A stretch of 6,766 bases of DNA from CAYXPG01 sp964564845 (GCA_964564845.1 CAZMCN010000111.1:1-6766); one strand, 5' to 3'; shown: positions 1 to 6,219, counted from the stretch's first letter. Program-made: numbers and translations. Notes: generated from the letters alone by a model not told the origin.

Positions 1-1034
1 TGCTGCGGAAGATGCGCCAGTTCCAGGACCTCGGCCACAAGGCGGTCCTTATCATAGGCGACTACACGGCGCTAATCGGCGACCCTTCCGGCCAAAACAC
101 GACCCGCCCGATACTCTCCGGAAAACAAATAGAAAAAAACGCAAAGACTTACTTTCAGCAGGCGAGCAAAATATTAGACACATCAGCCGATAAACTCGAA
201 GTGCGGTACAACAGCGAATGGCTGGCGGAACTGAACCTCGCTGATATTATCAAGCTCACAAGCAATATGACCGTCGCACGTATGTTAGAGAGGGACACTT
301 TTGAACTGCGGCATAAAAAGGGCGACCCAATCGGAATACATGAGTTTCTGTATCCGCTTATGCAGGGCTACGACTCGGTTGTGATAAAAAGCGACGTCGA
401 ATTGGGCGGGACCGACCAGACCTTTAATAATCTTGTCGGAAGAGACCTGCAGCGGGTTGACGGCCAAAATCCGCAGGTTGTAATTACTATGCCCATTCTT
501 GTCGGCCTGGACGGCAAAGAAAAAATGAGCAAATCAAAAGACAATTACATCGGCGTTACCGACCAGCCAAGTGATATGTTCGGCAAGGTTATGAGTATCT
601 CCGATGGTTTAATGCAAAATTACTTTACGCTCCTGACTGATTTATCAGATGAGAAAATAGCTGAACTTCTCACCCCTGAAAAAACACATCCGAAAGAGGC
701 AAAGGTGCTGTTGGGCAAAACAATCGTGGCTCATTTTTATGATAAGGCAGCCGCCGAGTCAGCCGCCGAACAATTTGAGAAGGTATTCGCAAAGCGACAA
801 CTGCCCGATGAAATACCGGAATTTGAAGTAAGCAAAAAGTTGGTCACAACGAAAAATCTTCTTTTGCTGTGCAAACTCGTTGACACCGGCGGCGAAGCGA
901 AAAGAATGATAAGGCAGTCGGCGGTAAGTATTAACGGCAGTAAAGTTACAGACCCTAATGCAGAAATTATGCCGGCGGATGGTATGGTTATCCAGGTCGG
1001 CAAAAGAAAATTTGTTAAACTAAAAACGTCCTAA
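1..1034 (+). CDS. tyrS: Tyrosyl-tRNA synthetase, type 2 (KMSKS class), 5'-truncated by window edge
   Basis: This cytoplasmic class I aminoacyl-tRNA synthetase charges tRNA-Tyr with tyrosine using ATP. The reading frame is open from base 3 and enters from outside the window; the in-frame ATG at 12 (LRK-MRQFQDLGHK) is internal, not the start. Numbering from that Met, I see the Rossmann-fold stretch IIGDYTALIGDPSG (14-27), the tyrosine-site region LYPLMQGYD (113-121), GGTDQTFNNLVGRDLQ (132-147), the ATP-binding KMSKS loop (171-175, bases 522-536) and a C-terminal S4-like RNA-binding domain (about 275-340, ending GKRKFVKL). KMSKS rather than KFGKT/S, together with the GGTDQ..N..GRDLQ segment, places it in the type 2 (TyrZ-like) group. 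The family is about 400 residues long, so roughly 60-65 N-terminal residues are missing, including the HIGH motif that normally lies just upstream of the first visible residue. No frameshift is seen. No T-box or terminator can be assessed because the upstream region is absent. Confidence 0.95.
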   Translation, partial: LRKMRQFQDLGHKAVLIIGDYTALIGDPSGQNTTRPILSGKQIEKNAKTYFQQASKILDTSADKLEVRYNSEWLAELNLADIIKLTSNMTVARMLERDTFELRHKKGDPIGIHEFLYPLMQGYDSVVIKSDVELGGTDQTFNNLVGRDLQRVDGQNPQVVITMPILVGLDGKEKMSKSKDNYIGVTDQPSDMFGKVMSISDGLMQNYFTLLTDLSDEKIAELLTPEKTHPKEAKVLLGKTIVAHFYDKAAAESAAEQFEKVFAKRQLPDEIPEFEVSKKLVTTKNLLLLCKLVDTGGEAKRMIRQSAVSINGSKVTDPNAEIMPADGMVIQVGKRKFVKLKTS

Positions 1035-1065
1035 AATTTATATCCATTGTAGCGATTCCTGTAGT

Positions 1066-1071
1066 AAAAGG
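1066..1071 (+). promoter_or_regulatory. Possible ribosome binding site of the DUF2283 gene
   Basis: AAAAGG lies nine bases before ATT 1081 and fifteen before TTG 1087. The spacing suits the ATT position better, which is the main sequence argument for placing the ancestral start there. The core is only a partial Shine-Dalgarno match. Confidence 0.35.
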
Positions 1072-1080
1072 TTTCTATCC

Positions 1081-1299
1081 ATTAGGTTGAACTATTATCC
1101 AGAGACAGATTCGCTGTACATTGACCTTGCCGAAAAGGCAAGTGTTGAAAGCAGGGAAGTTTCTCATGGGATTGTCCTTGACTATGATGCCCAGGGCAAC
1201 CTTGTTGGAATCGACATTGACAATGCAAGCAGGAAGCTCGACCTAAAACAACTTATTTTGAATAAACTTCCAACTGAGGTAGAGAATCTTTCAGCCTGA
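1081..1299 (+). CDS. Small DUF2283 family protein with non-ATG start
   Basis: This is a 70-72 residue protein of the DUF2283 family (Pfam PF10049). The signature is clear: NYYPETDSLYIDLA at the N-terminus, then VSHGIVLDYDAQGNLVGIDI (a beta-strand and turn segment), then NASRKLDL and a short helical tail ending in LSA. It has no membrane segment or signal peptide. The molecular function of the family is unknown; some members sit beside small DUF4258 proteins in what look like toxin-antitoxin pairs, but no partner is present here. The start is uncertain. No in-frame ATG exists. Family members typically begin Met-Lys-Leu-Asn-Tyr-like, and that position here reads ATT AGG TTG AAC TAT, so ATT at 1081 falls where ATG would be, with AAAAGG at 1066-1071 nine bases upstream as a plausible Shine-Dalgarno site. 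TTG at 1087 is the first conventional alternative. It begins 46 bases after tyrS and could be cotranscribed. It may be translated from a rare start or be a gene that lost its start codon. Confidence 0.7.
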   Translation: MRLNYYPETDSLYIDLAEKASVESREVSHGIVLDYDAQGNLVGIDIDNASRKLDLKQLILNKLPTEVENLSA

Positions 1300-1341
1300 C
1301 TGACGGCTCTGAAGCAGATTGTGCTGACTGCCCAGACGAAT

Positions 1342-1371
1342 AAAAAGGCCGCAAGTATAATACTCACGGCC
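1342..1371 (-). terminator. Intrinsic terminator-like hairpin read on the minus strand
   Basis: Bases 1347-1371 form an inverted repeat: GGCCG (1347-1351) pairs with CGGCC (1367-1371), and AGTAT (1354-1358) pairs with ATACT (1360-1364). The two positions between the arms are C.A and A.C mismatches in the plus-strand RNA but G.U wobbles in the minus-strand RNA, so only the minus transcript gives a continuous stem. On the minus strand the stem is followed directly by U5 (AAAAA at 1342-1346) and then AUU. On the plus strand no U tract follows (CTAATCAAAAAA). This is therefore a minus-strand terminator by both stem and tail, although no minus-strand gene is visible upstream of it within the window. 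Confidence 0.55.
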
Positions 1372-1385
1372 CTAATCAAAAAATT

Positions 1386-1489
1386 CTCTAATTCATTAAT
1401 TCCCTAATCCTCTAACTCCCTGATATCCTGTTCTCCTGATGTCCTTCTACCTGATAACCAGATTTCCTGATATCCTATTACGCCCTTAT
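1386..1489. repeat. Degenerate tandem repeat with 8-base period (about 13 units)
   Basis: Cutting from 1386 every eight bases gives CTCTAATT, CATTAATT, CCCTAATC, CTCTAACT, CCCTGATA, TCCTGTTC, TCCTGATG, TCCTTCTA, CCTGATAA, CCAGATTT, CCTGATAT, CCTATTAC, GCCCTTAT. The rough consensus is YCCTRATN (minus strand ATYAGGR), with a one-base phase slip near 1450. CCTGAT recurs at 1419, 1435, 1450 and 1466, at spacings of 16, 15 and 16. Every unit differs, so this is an old or diverged array, not a recent microsatellite. It is not coding in any frame I can recognise. Its left end lies 15 bases from the minus-strand terminator hairpin. Confidence 0.65.
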
Positions 1490-1517
1490 CCTCGACGTTC
1501 CCTTCTCCAAGCTTCTC

Positions 1518-1573
1518 TTGAGCGCAGTCGAAGGACCAACCCGCCTGAGCGATAATACGCATTGAGAATGACA
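1518..1573. repeat. Possible remnant of a dispersed intergenic repeat
   Basis: The segment contains GAGCGCAGTCGAAGGA (1520-1535) followed by CCTGAGCG and then CATTGAGAATGACAC. TGAGCG occurs twice (1519-1524 and 1546-1551). On the minus strand it reads GTCATTCTCAATG ... CGCTCAGG ... TCCTTCGACTGCGCTC, which resembles an intergenic repeat I recall from several environmental phyla. That recognition is from memory and only the short motif is visible here, so the assignment is tentative. No terminal repeats or transposase are present. Confidence 0.3.
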
Positions 1574-1644
1574 CAACTTATTCAAAAGTCATTGCTTATG
1601 GCCAAAACCCCTGCAAAAATGGGTTGTCACGAGGGACTTTATCC

Positions 1645-1672
1645 TTGCAAAGACAGCTTTTTTTCTTATAAT
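1645..1672 (+). promoter_or_regulatory. Sigma70-like promoter of the protease gene
   Basis: The -35 element TTGCAA (1645-1650) and a perfect -10 element TATAAT (1667-1672) are separated by 16 bases that include a T-rich run. Transcription would begin near 1679, giving a leader of about 84 bases before ATG 1763. The position fits a gene that has its own promoter after a 463-base gap. Confidence 0.55.
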
Positions 1673-1762
1673 AGAATGTTATTGAGATGTCGAGGCAGAC
1701 CAGCAAAATCGTCTCTTGTTTTTATTCGTCTCACTCAATATGTCTTTTGCAAGAGAAAATAA

Positions 1763-4700
1763 ATGAAACAAATATCCATCGTAATTCTATGGCTGGTTTT
1801 AGCTGTTCCCTGCCGCCCGGCAGCAATCGGCATTGATGACAATATCGGTTACCACTATGTAAATCCCATCCCGTTTGAAAAACCATCCCCCGCCGTCTCA
1901 GGTCAATACGTTCCAAACGAACTCATTATAAAACTCCGCAGGAACGTTGCCGATACTATCGAAGGACAACTGGTTCTCGAAAGTTCGGCCCCCATGTTAA
2001 ACATCCCGCAGCGGCTTGATAAGCTGAACAAAAAATTCCGCGTAAGAAGGATTAGACCCCTTTTCAAAAACTTCACCGGCAATCTTCAGCGGCTTAAAAC
2101 CCTTCAGAAAAAACCCACCAGCCTTCTGACACGAAAGGAAGAACGTATTATCAGAAGGCTCAGGCGGGCACCAAAAAATGCTAAAATCCCCGCTCTCGAC
2201 AGAATATACAAACTTGAAGTTGAGCTTGAGAATGGACAATCGCTTCAAGAGGTTGTCGCTGCTTATAATGAAGACCCCGATGTCGAATATGCCGAACTCA
2301 ATTACATCGTTCACACAAGCCTCACCCCCAACGACCCGCTCTATCCTCTTCAGTGGCCCTTGAACAACACAGGCCAGGATTATCCTGTCAGCAGCACCAA
2401 AAACTCATCGGGAACGCCTGATTGCGACATAGACGCCCCTGAAGCCTGGGACATCAGCACATCGAGTCCACAAGTGGTCGTTGCTGTGGTTGATACCGGC
2501 GTCGATTACACTCATAGAGACCTGCACCAAAATATCTGGGTCAATGAAGCGGAACTAAACGGCACTGAAGGTGTGGATGACGATGGAAATGGTTATATCG
2601 ATGACATATATGGTTATGACTTCATCAACAATGATAATGACCCGATGGACGATAATGCCCACGGAACGCATTGTGCGGGAATAATCGCTGCCGGCGGCGA
2701 TAACGGCCTCGACATCACCGGCATCTGCTGGAACGCTAAGATAATGGCCCTTAAGTTCCTCAATCCCCTCGGATATGGAAGCATAGAGGATGCCGTAGCT
2801 GCTTTATATTATGCCGTTGAAAACGGCGCCGATGTCACCTCTAACAGTTGGGGCGGGGGCGGGTATTCTGAGACGATGGAAGAAGTTATTAACTATGCCC
2901 ACAGCCGGGGAGTAATAACGGTGGCTGCGGCAGGGAACAATGGTGCTGATTCGCCTATTTATCCCGCTTATTATGAAAATGCCATTGCGGTCGCCGCCAC
3001 CGATTCAAACAACCAGAGAGCATACTTCTCTAATTACGGCGATTGGGTCGATATAGCAGCACCCGGCGTTTACATTTTATCCCTGAAGGCAAACGGAACA
3101 TCTAATGGAATACCTTATGACGATTACACAATCATTGGGTCGGGAACTTCTATGGCCTGTCCACATATCGCCGGCGCTTGTGTGCTTATGCTGCCCATCT
3201 ACCCGGATATCCAGGTCAACACGCTTAAACACGTGCTCCTCCATTCGACCGACCCTGTTTCGCCTGAAATCTGTATTTCAGGAAAGCTAAACCTTTATCA
3301 GGCAATATCCGGGCTTTCCCAAAAAATTGTCCTTCTTGACAGCGACATATATTCCTGCTGTGCAGTTGTACAAATACTCGCCAGAAATTTAGACCTCTCC
3401 GGCACAGGCACCCAATATGTAGCTGTTACTTCTGACGGCGGCGATTTAGAGACCATCGTATTGACCGAAGAGAATTCGTCTTTAGGCATTTTTACCGGTA
3501 CAATCACGACAGACTCCGCCGACCCCGTTATCGAAGACGGCGTACTCCAAACATCTCACGGCCAGCTTATCACCGTGGCATACGAATATGAAGACGCCAA
3601 CGGCATCCCGGCTGTTGCAGCCGATATTGCCGACATTGACTGTCAGCCGCCGGTAGTTTGCAATGTTCAAATTGAAGTACCCGGCCCGCAGCCAGCTGTA
3701 ACATTCCAAACAGACGAACCAACCACTGCTCGTGTGCTCTGTGGTTTTGCTTGTGATGGACCCTACTTCATCGACCAAAGTGACTCCAATCTGGCAACGA
3801 CTCACTCCATAAAACTTATCGGGGTTTCCCCCTCGACCGACTACTATTTTGTAATTGAAGCTAACGATGTCGTTGGAAACAGAACTACAGACCCAAACAA
3901 CGGCAGTTGCCATACGTTCACCACATCCCCCTTTGACAACATTTATGTCCCCACCCAGTGTCCTACTATTCAGAAAGCAATCGACTACTCCTGGGACGGA
4001 ACTACAGTTTGGGTAGCCGATGGAACCTATACTGGCTGCGGAAACCGTGACATTCACTTCAAAGGAAAGGCTGTCACGGTAAAAAGCATAAATGGACCTG
4101 CCAACTGCATCGTTGACTGCAACGGCTCTGAAACAGATGAACACCGAGGTTTCAATTTCCACAACAATGAAGGGCCAAATTCGGTGCTTGATGGCTTCAC
4201 AATTATTAATGGCTATGGAGCTGAAGAATATATAGGCCACAACACAAGGTCGGTTGGCGGAGCTATTTTTTGCAGCGGCGCAAGCCCGAAAATTATCAAC
4301 TGCATAATCAAAAACAATCACGCCGCTTATTATGGCGGCGGCATCTTCTGCCGAAACAGCAGCCTGACTGTTGCCAACTGTATTATCAGCGGCAACTCAC
4401 TAATAAATAAGCCGTACTGGTCATACGGCGGAGGAATCTACTGCCTCGACAGCAATCCGACGATTGCCGGCTGTATTATCAGCGGCAACACAGTTGCTGA
4501 TATGGGCGGCGGAATCTACTCCACCAATTTTAGCACAACGACTACTAACTGCACAATCACAAACTGTACTGTCACAGGAAACACATCAGGGGACAACACG
4601 GGAGCAATCTTCAATGTCTTGGGCAATTTAACAATCAAAAACTCCATCATCCGCAACAATTCTCCGCACCAGATTGTAAGCCTTTTCGGCGACATTACCT

Positions 4701-5335
4701 CGGTTGCCTACAGTAATATTCAGGGTGGTTGGGAAGGGCTGACTAATATCGATACCGACCCCTGCTTTATTCGGCCGGGCTGCTGGGTCGATGCCAATGA
4801 CACCCACATTATAGTCGAACCCACCGACCCCAATGCCCTCTGGATTGACGGCGACTATTACCTGCTGCCCGATTCTCCCTGCATAGACGCCGGCGACCCA
4901 ATTTACATACCGCAACCGAACGAAACGGATTTAGACGGCAATCCGCGAATAGTCGGCCCAGGAATCGATATGGGCGCTTATGAAGCCGACTATACGCAGG
5001 TGTATTTGTGGATGCTGCCGCATACAATCAGCCCCAACAGCCGTCCCTCAAAAATATTTGCCCGGCTGCTTTTGCCCAAAGGTATTACCAAAGAACAAAT
5101 TGATGCTGATGAATCGCTTCTGCTTTTCCCCGGGGGCATCGAAGCTACAAATCAGTACGTCTTTGAGTATGGAAGAAGAGGCCGAAGGCGAACAGGCATT
5201 TTTGCTTTCTTCCACAAGGACGATTTAATAGCTGCTGTCCCTTACAACGGCAGGCTGCGGGTGCAGGTTCTTGGCTGTCTTACTACCGGCCGACATTTCT
5301 ACGGCTCCGACTCTATTAAGATAATCAGCCACTAA
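1763..5335 (+). CDS. Secreted S8 subtilisin-like serine protease fused to FN3-like and right-handed beta-helix domains
   Basis: This 1190-residue exported protein begins with a Sec signal peptide (MKQ, hydrophobic 4-16, likely cleavage near 21; VPC at 15-17 is not a lipobox). A fervidolysin-like prodomain follows (about 49-185, from YVPNELIIKL to YAELNYIVHT) and carries a very basic stretch at 84-141. The S8 catalytic domain (about 230-515) has all key residues: Asp244 in VVDTGVD, His300 in HGTHCAG, oxyanion Asn392 in AAAGNNG and Ser463 in GTSMACPH. An acidic DDDGNGYIDD loop (272-281) probably binds calcium. Next come a beta-rich domain (520-622), a FN3-like domain (628-722), a parallel beta-helix (725-1075) with GGGI(F/Y)C and NCII(S/K)(G/N)N coils closing with SPCIDAGD and MGAYEA, and a C-terminal beta-rich domain (1078-1190). 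The catalytic domain predicts an active autoprocessed protease; the helix may bind polysaccharide or other surfaces (inference). ATG 1763 follows a weak AAGAGA site. The gene has its own promoter. The stop overlaps the convergent gene. Confidence 0.93.
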   Translation: MKQISIVILWLVLAVPCRPAAIGIDDNIGYHYVNPIPFEKPSPAVSGQYVPNELIIKLRRNVADTIEGQLVLESSAPMLNIPQRLDKLNKKFRVRRIRPLFKNFTGNLQRLKTLQKKPTSLLTRKEERIIRRLRRAPKNAKIPALDRIYKLEVELENGQSLQEVVAAYNEDPDVEYAELNYIVHTSLTPNDPLYPLQWPLNNTGQDYPVSSTKNSSGTPDCDIDAPEAWDISTSSPQVVVAVVDTGVDYTHRDLHQNIWVNEAELNGTEGVDDDGNGYIDDIYGYDFINNDNDPMDDNAHGTHCAGIIAAGGDNGLDITGICWNAKIMALKFLNPLGYGSIEDAVAALYYAVENGADVTSNSWGGGGYSETMEEVINYAHSRGVITVAAAGNNGADSPIYPAYYENAIAVAATDSNNQRAYFSNYGDWVDIAAPGVYILSLKANGTSNGIPYDDYTIIGSGTSMACPHIAGACVLMLPIYPDIQVNTLKHVLLHSTDPVSPEICISGKLNLYQAISGLSQKIVLLDSDIYSCCAVVQILARNLDLSGTGTQYVAVTSDGGDLETIVLTEENSSLGIFTGTITTDSADPVIEDGVLQTSHGQLITVAYEYEDANGIPAVAADIADIDCQPPVVCNVQIEVPGPQPAVTFQTDEPTTARVLCGFACDGPYFIDQSDSNLATTHSIKLIGVSPSTDYYFVIEANDVVGNRTTDPNNGSCHTFTTSPFDNIYVPTQCPTIQKAIDYSWDGTTVWVADGTYTGCGNRDIHFKGKAVTVKSINGPANCIVDCNGSETDEHRGFNFHNNEGPNSVLDGFTIINGYGAEEYIGHNTRSVGGAIFCSGASPKIINCIIKNNHAAYYGGGIFCRNSSLTVANCIISGNSLINKPYWSYGGGIYCLDSNPTIAGCIISGNTVADMGGGIYSTNFSTTTTNCTITNCTVTGNTSGDNTGAIFNVLGNLTIKNSIIRNNSPHQIVSLFGDITSVAYSNIQGGWEGLTNIDTDPCFIRPGCWVDANDTHIIVEPTDPNALWIDGDYYLLPDSPCIDAGDPIYIPQPNETDLDGNPRIVGPGIDMGAYEADYTQVYLWMLPHTISPNSRPSKIFARLLLPKGITKEQIDADESLLLFPGGIEATNQYVFEYGRRGRRRTGIFAFFHKDDLIAAVPYNGRLRVQVLGCLTTGRHFYGSDSIKIISH
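4378..4489 (+). repeat. 19-base direct repeat encoding successive beta-helix coils
   Basis: CTGTATTATCAGCGGCAAC occurs identically at 4378-4396 and 4471-4489, 93 bases (31 codons) apart. Both copies encode CIISGN in adjacent coils of the beta-helix, each preceded by a GGGI(F/Y)C strand. Near-identical nucleotides at corresponding coil positions suggest coil duplication within the gene. Confidence 0.75.
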
Positions 5336-6063
5336 TATGATTTAGTTTGTGCTGGCACTTGTTCGGCTGTTCTTCTGTATCTTTTTTTTCGCCGGTTTAT
5401 TGTTCGTTCCTCCGGCTCAAAAGGCTTATTATTTGAAGCTGCCTGAAGGGCTTCGGGGGCTGTGGCTGCAAAAAAATCAGCCCCCATTTCCTGCCACAGC
5501 CCTTCTGCCCGGTTGAAAAGACCGCCCGACAGCATTATTCGCATATTCGGCCAGGCATTGATGTCCTTTATGGTATCGATTAATATCCGAATTTTCGGTG
5601 CCTCTTTTGGTGTTGAGCCGTAAATGAGTAGTATGTCAGGACCATATTCATTAGTGTATGCAAGAATATCGTCGTTTGTCAGCCCGCCGCCGAGAAATTT
5701 TACTTCCCAGCCATCGCTCTCGAACAGGTCCGCCATAATTTGGGCACCGAGTTCCTGCAATTGCTCCTGCGCACAACATACAACAATTTTTTTGTTTCTG
5801 TTGGTTCTTCGCGGCAATTTATTTTGGAGCTGGTCAACAATAGTGCGGTTAATTCGTGTAGCTAAATGCTCCTGTGCAGCGGTGATTCTGTCCGAGCGGA
5901 ACAAGTTTTCAATTTCCACCATAATGGGCCAAATGAAATCCACATAAACAGAATTTGCAGGTGTGCCGCTCTGTAGGGTCTGCTCAACGACAATTCGGCA
6001 GGATTTTCTATCCCCTCGCAGTAATGCCTTCAGATAACGTTCAAAAAAAGCATCATTCAACAT
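5332..6063 (-). CDS. Free-standing cobalamin-binding-fold protein (CarH/MtaC-like helical bundle plus B12 domain) with degenerate His motif
   Basis: This is a 243-residue soluble protein. An N-terminal helical bundle (about 1-85) contains W45 and Gln-Glu-His at 64-66; the Glu-His pair matches the EH of CarH-type photoreceptors, whose His is the upper cobalt ligand, while the usual Trp ten residues before it is Phe55. The C-terminal Rossmann-like B12 domain (about 91-210) shows LGGGLTNDDIL, the ILLIYGSTP strand and LSGGLFN...GADFFA...EAL. The base-off/His-on motif DxHxxG is replaced by QLQELG (101-106), with Gln103 in the His place, so the usual lower ligand is missing. A basic tail (RRKKRYRR) ends the protein. 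There is no HTH, kinase or methyltransferase domain, so it may be a cobalamin sensor, a carrier or a partner-binding protein. ATG 6063 is preferred over TTG 6099 because TTGGAGA (6071-6077) sits at ideal spacing. Its stop overlaps the protease stop. Confidence 0.82.
   Translation of the reverse strand: MLNDAFFERYLKALLRGDRKSCRIVVEQTLQSGTPANSVYVDFIWPIMVEIENLFRSDRITAAQEHLATRINRTIVDQLQNKLPRRTNRNKKIVVCCAQEQLQELGAQIMADLFESDGWEVKFLGGGLTNDDILAYTNEYGPDILLIYGSTPKEAPKIRILIDTIKDINAWPNMRIMLSGGLFNRAEGLWQEMGADFFAATAPEALQAASNNKPFEPEERTINRRKKRYRRTAEQVPAQTKSY
5933..5950 (-). repeat. 18-base repeat, copy inside the B12-fold gene
   Basis: On the minus strand this reads TGTTTATGTGGATTTCAT and encodes VYVDFI in the helical bundle. 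The same 18 bases occur on the plus strand at 6269-6286, making an inverted pair about 320 bases apart. A shorter 13-base match (with one extra 5' C) is at 6220-6232. Confidence 0.6.
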
Positions 6064-6070
6064 AATACAA

Positions 6071-6077
6071 TCTCCAA
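6071..6077 (-). promoter_or_regulatory. Shine-Dalgarno site that fixes the start of the B12-fold gene
   Basis: Read on the minus strand, TTGGAGA has its GGAG core (6075-6072) eight bases before ATG 6063-6061. The longer in-frame option starting at TTG 6099 has no comparable site and would add twelve residues (MTSEKLVFGDCI) that lie before the first helix of the bundle. Confidence 0.7.
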
Positions 6078-6117
6078 ATACCAGTTTTTCTGATGTCAAT
6101 TTTGCCTATCTTCACAC

Positions 6118-6123
6118 ATAATA
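6118..6123 (-). promoter_or_regulatory. Possible -10 element for the B12-fold gene
   Basis: TATTAT on the minus strand lies about 55 bases before the start codon, giving a short leader. No good -35 hexamer is found 16-18 bases further upstream. A TTGACA nearer the gene lacks a -10 at proper spacing. Weak evidence only. Confidence 0.2.
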
Positions 6124-6219
6124 GCCTGAAGATGGAAAAAATGTTAATATAGGTAATATCACTATCGGAAAGTGTTCCAAAAAAACTTTAGTTAAAATAG
6201 GGAGAGTGGGCAAATGCGG

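Larger units (their letters stand above)
1300..1762. other. 463-base non-coding region between DUF2283 gene and protease gene
   Basis: No convincing gene lies here on either strand. The stretch holds, in order, a minus-strand terminator-like hairpin (1342-1371), a degenerate 8-base-period tandem repeat (1386-1489), a sequence resembling a dispersed intergenic repeat (1518-1573), a small hairpin AACCC/GGGTT (1606-1625) of unclear meaning, and the promoter and leader of the protease gene (1645-1762). A 66-codon open frame on the plus strand from TTG 1562 runs through the promoter; it has low-complexity, family-free sequence and is judged spurious. Confidence 0.7.

Noticed and set aside
1606..1625. 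AACCC/GGGTT hairpin upstream of the protease promoter
   Set aside because: Five base pairs with a ten-base loop is common by chance, and it lies outside the predicted transcript.
1562..1762. 66-codon plus-strand open frame starting at TTG before the protease gene
   Set aside because: It runs through the promoter (-35 TTGCAA, -10 TATAAT), has no ribosome site or recognisable family, and ends just before the protease start.
1777..1813. Lipoprotein signal (VPC at residues 15-17 of the protease)
   Set aside because: Pro precedes the Cys and the -3 position is Ala rather than Leu, so it does not fit the lipobox; an ordinary signal peptidase I site near residue 21 is more likely.
3482..4321. 279-codon minus-strand open frame inside the protease gene
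   Set aside because: It lies opposite the FN3-like and beta-helix part of an unmistakable plus-strand gene. Its translation is a shadow of those repeats, with no domain of its own.
5624..5947. 107-codon plus-strand open frame opposite the B12-fold gene
   Set aside because: It is fully antisense to a gene with clear B12-fold motifs and a strong Shine-Dalgarno site. The translation is Ser-rich and unlike any family.
6064..6099. TTG 6099 as an earlier start of the B12-fold gene
   Set aside because: ATG 6063 has GGAG at eight-base spacing; the upstream TTG lacks a site, and the added residues do not belong to the helical bundle.
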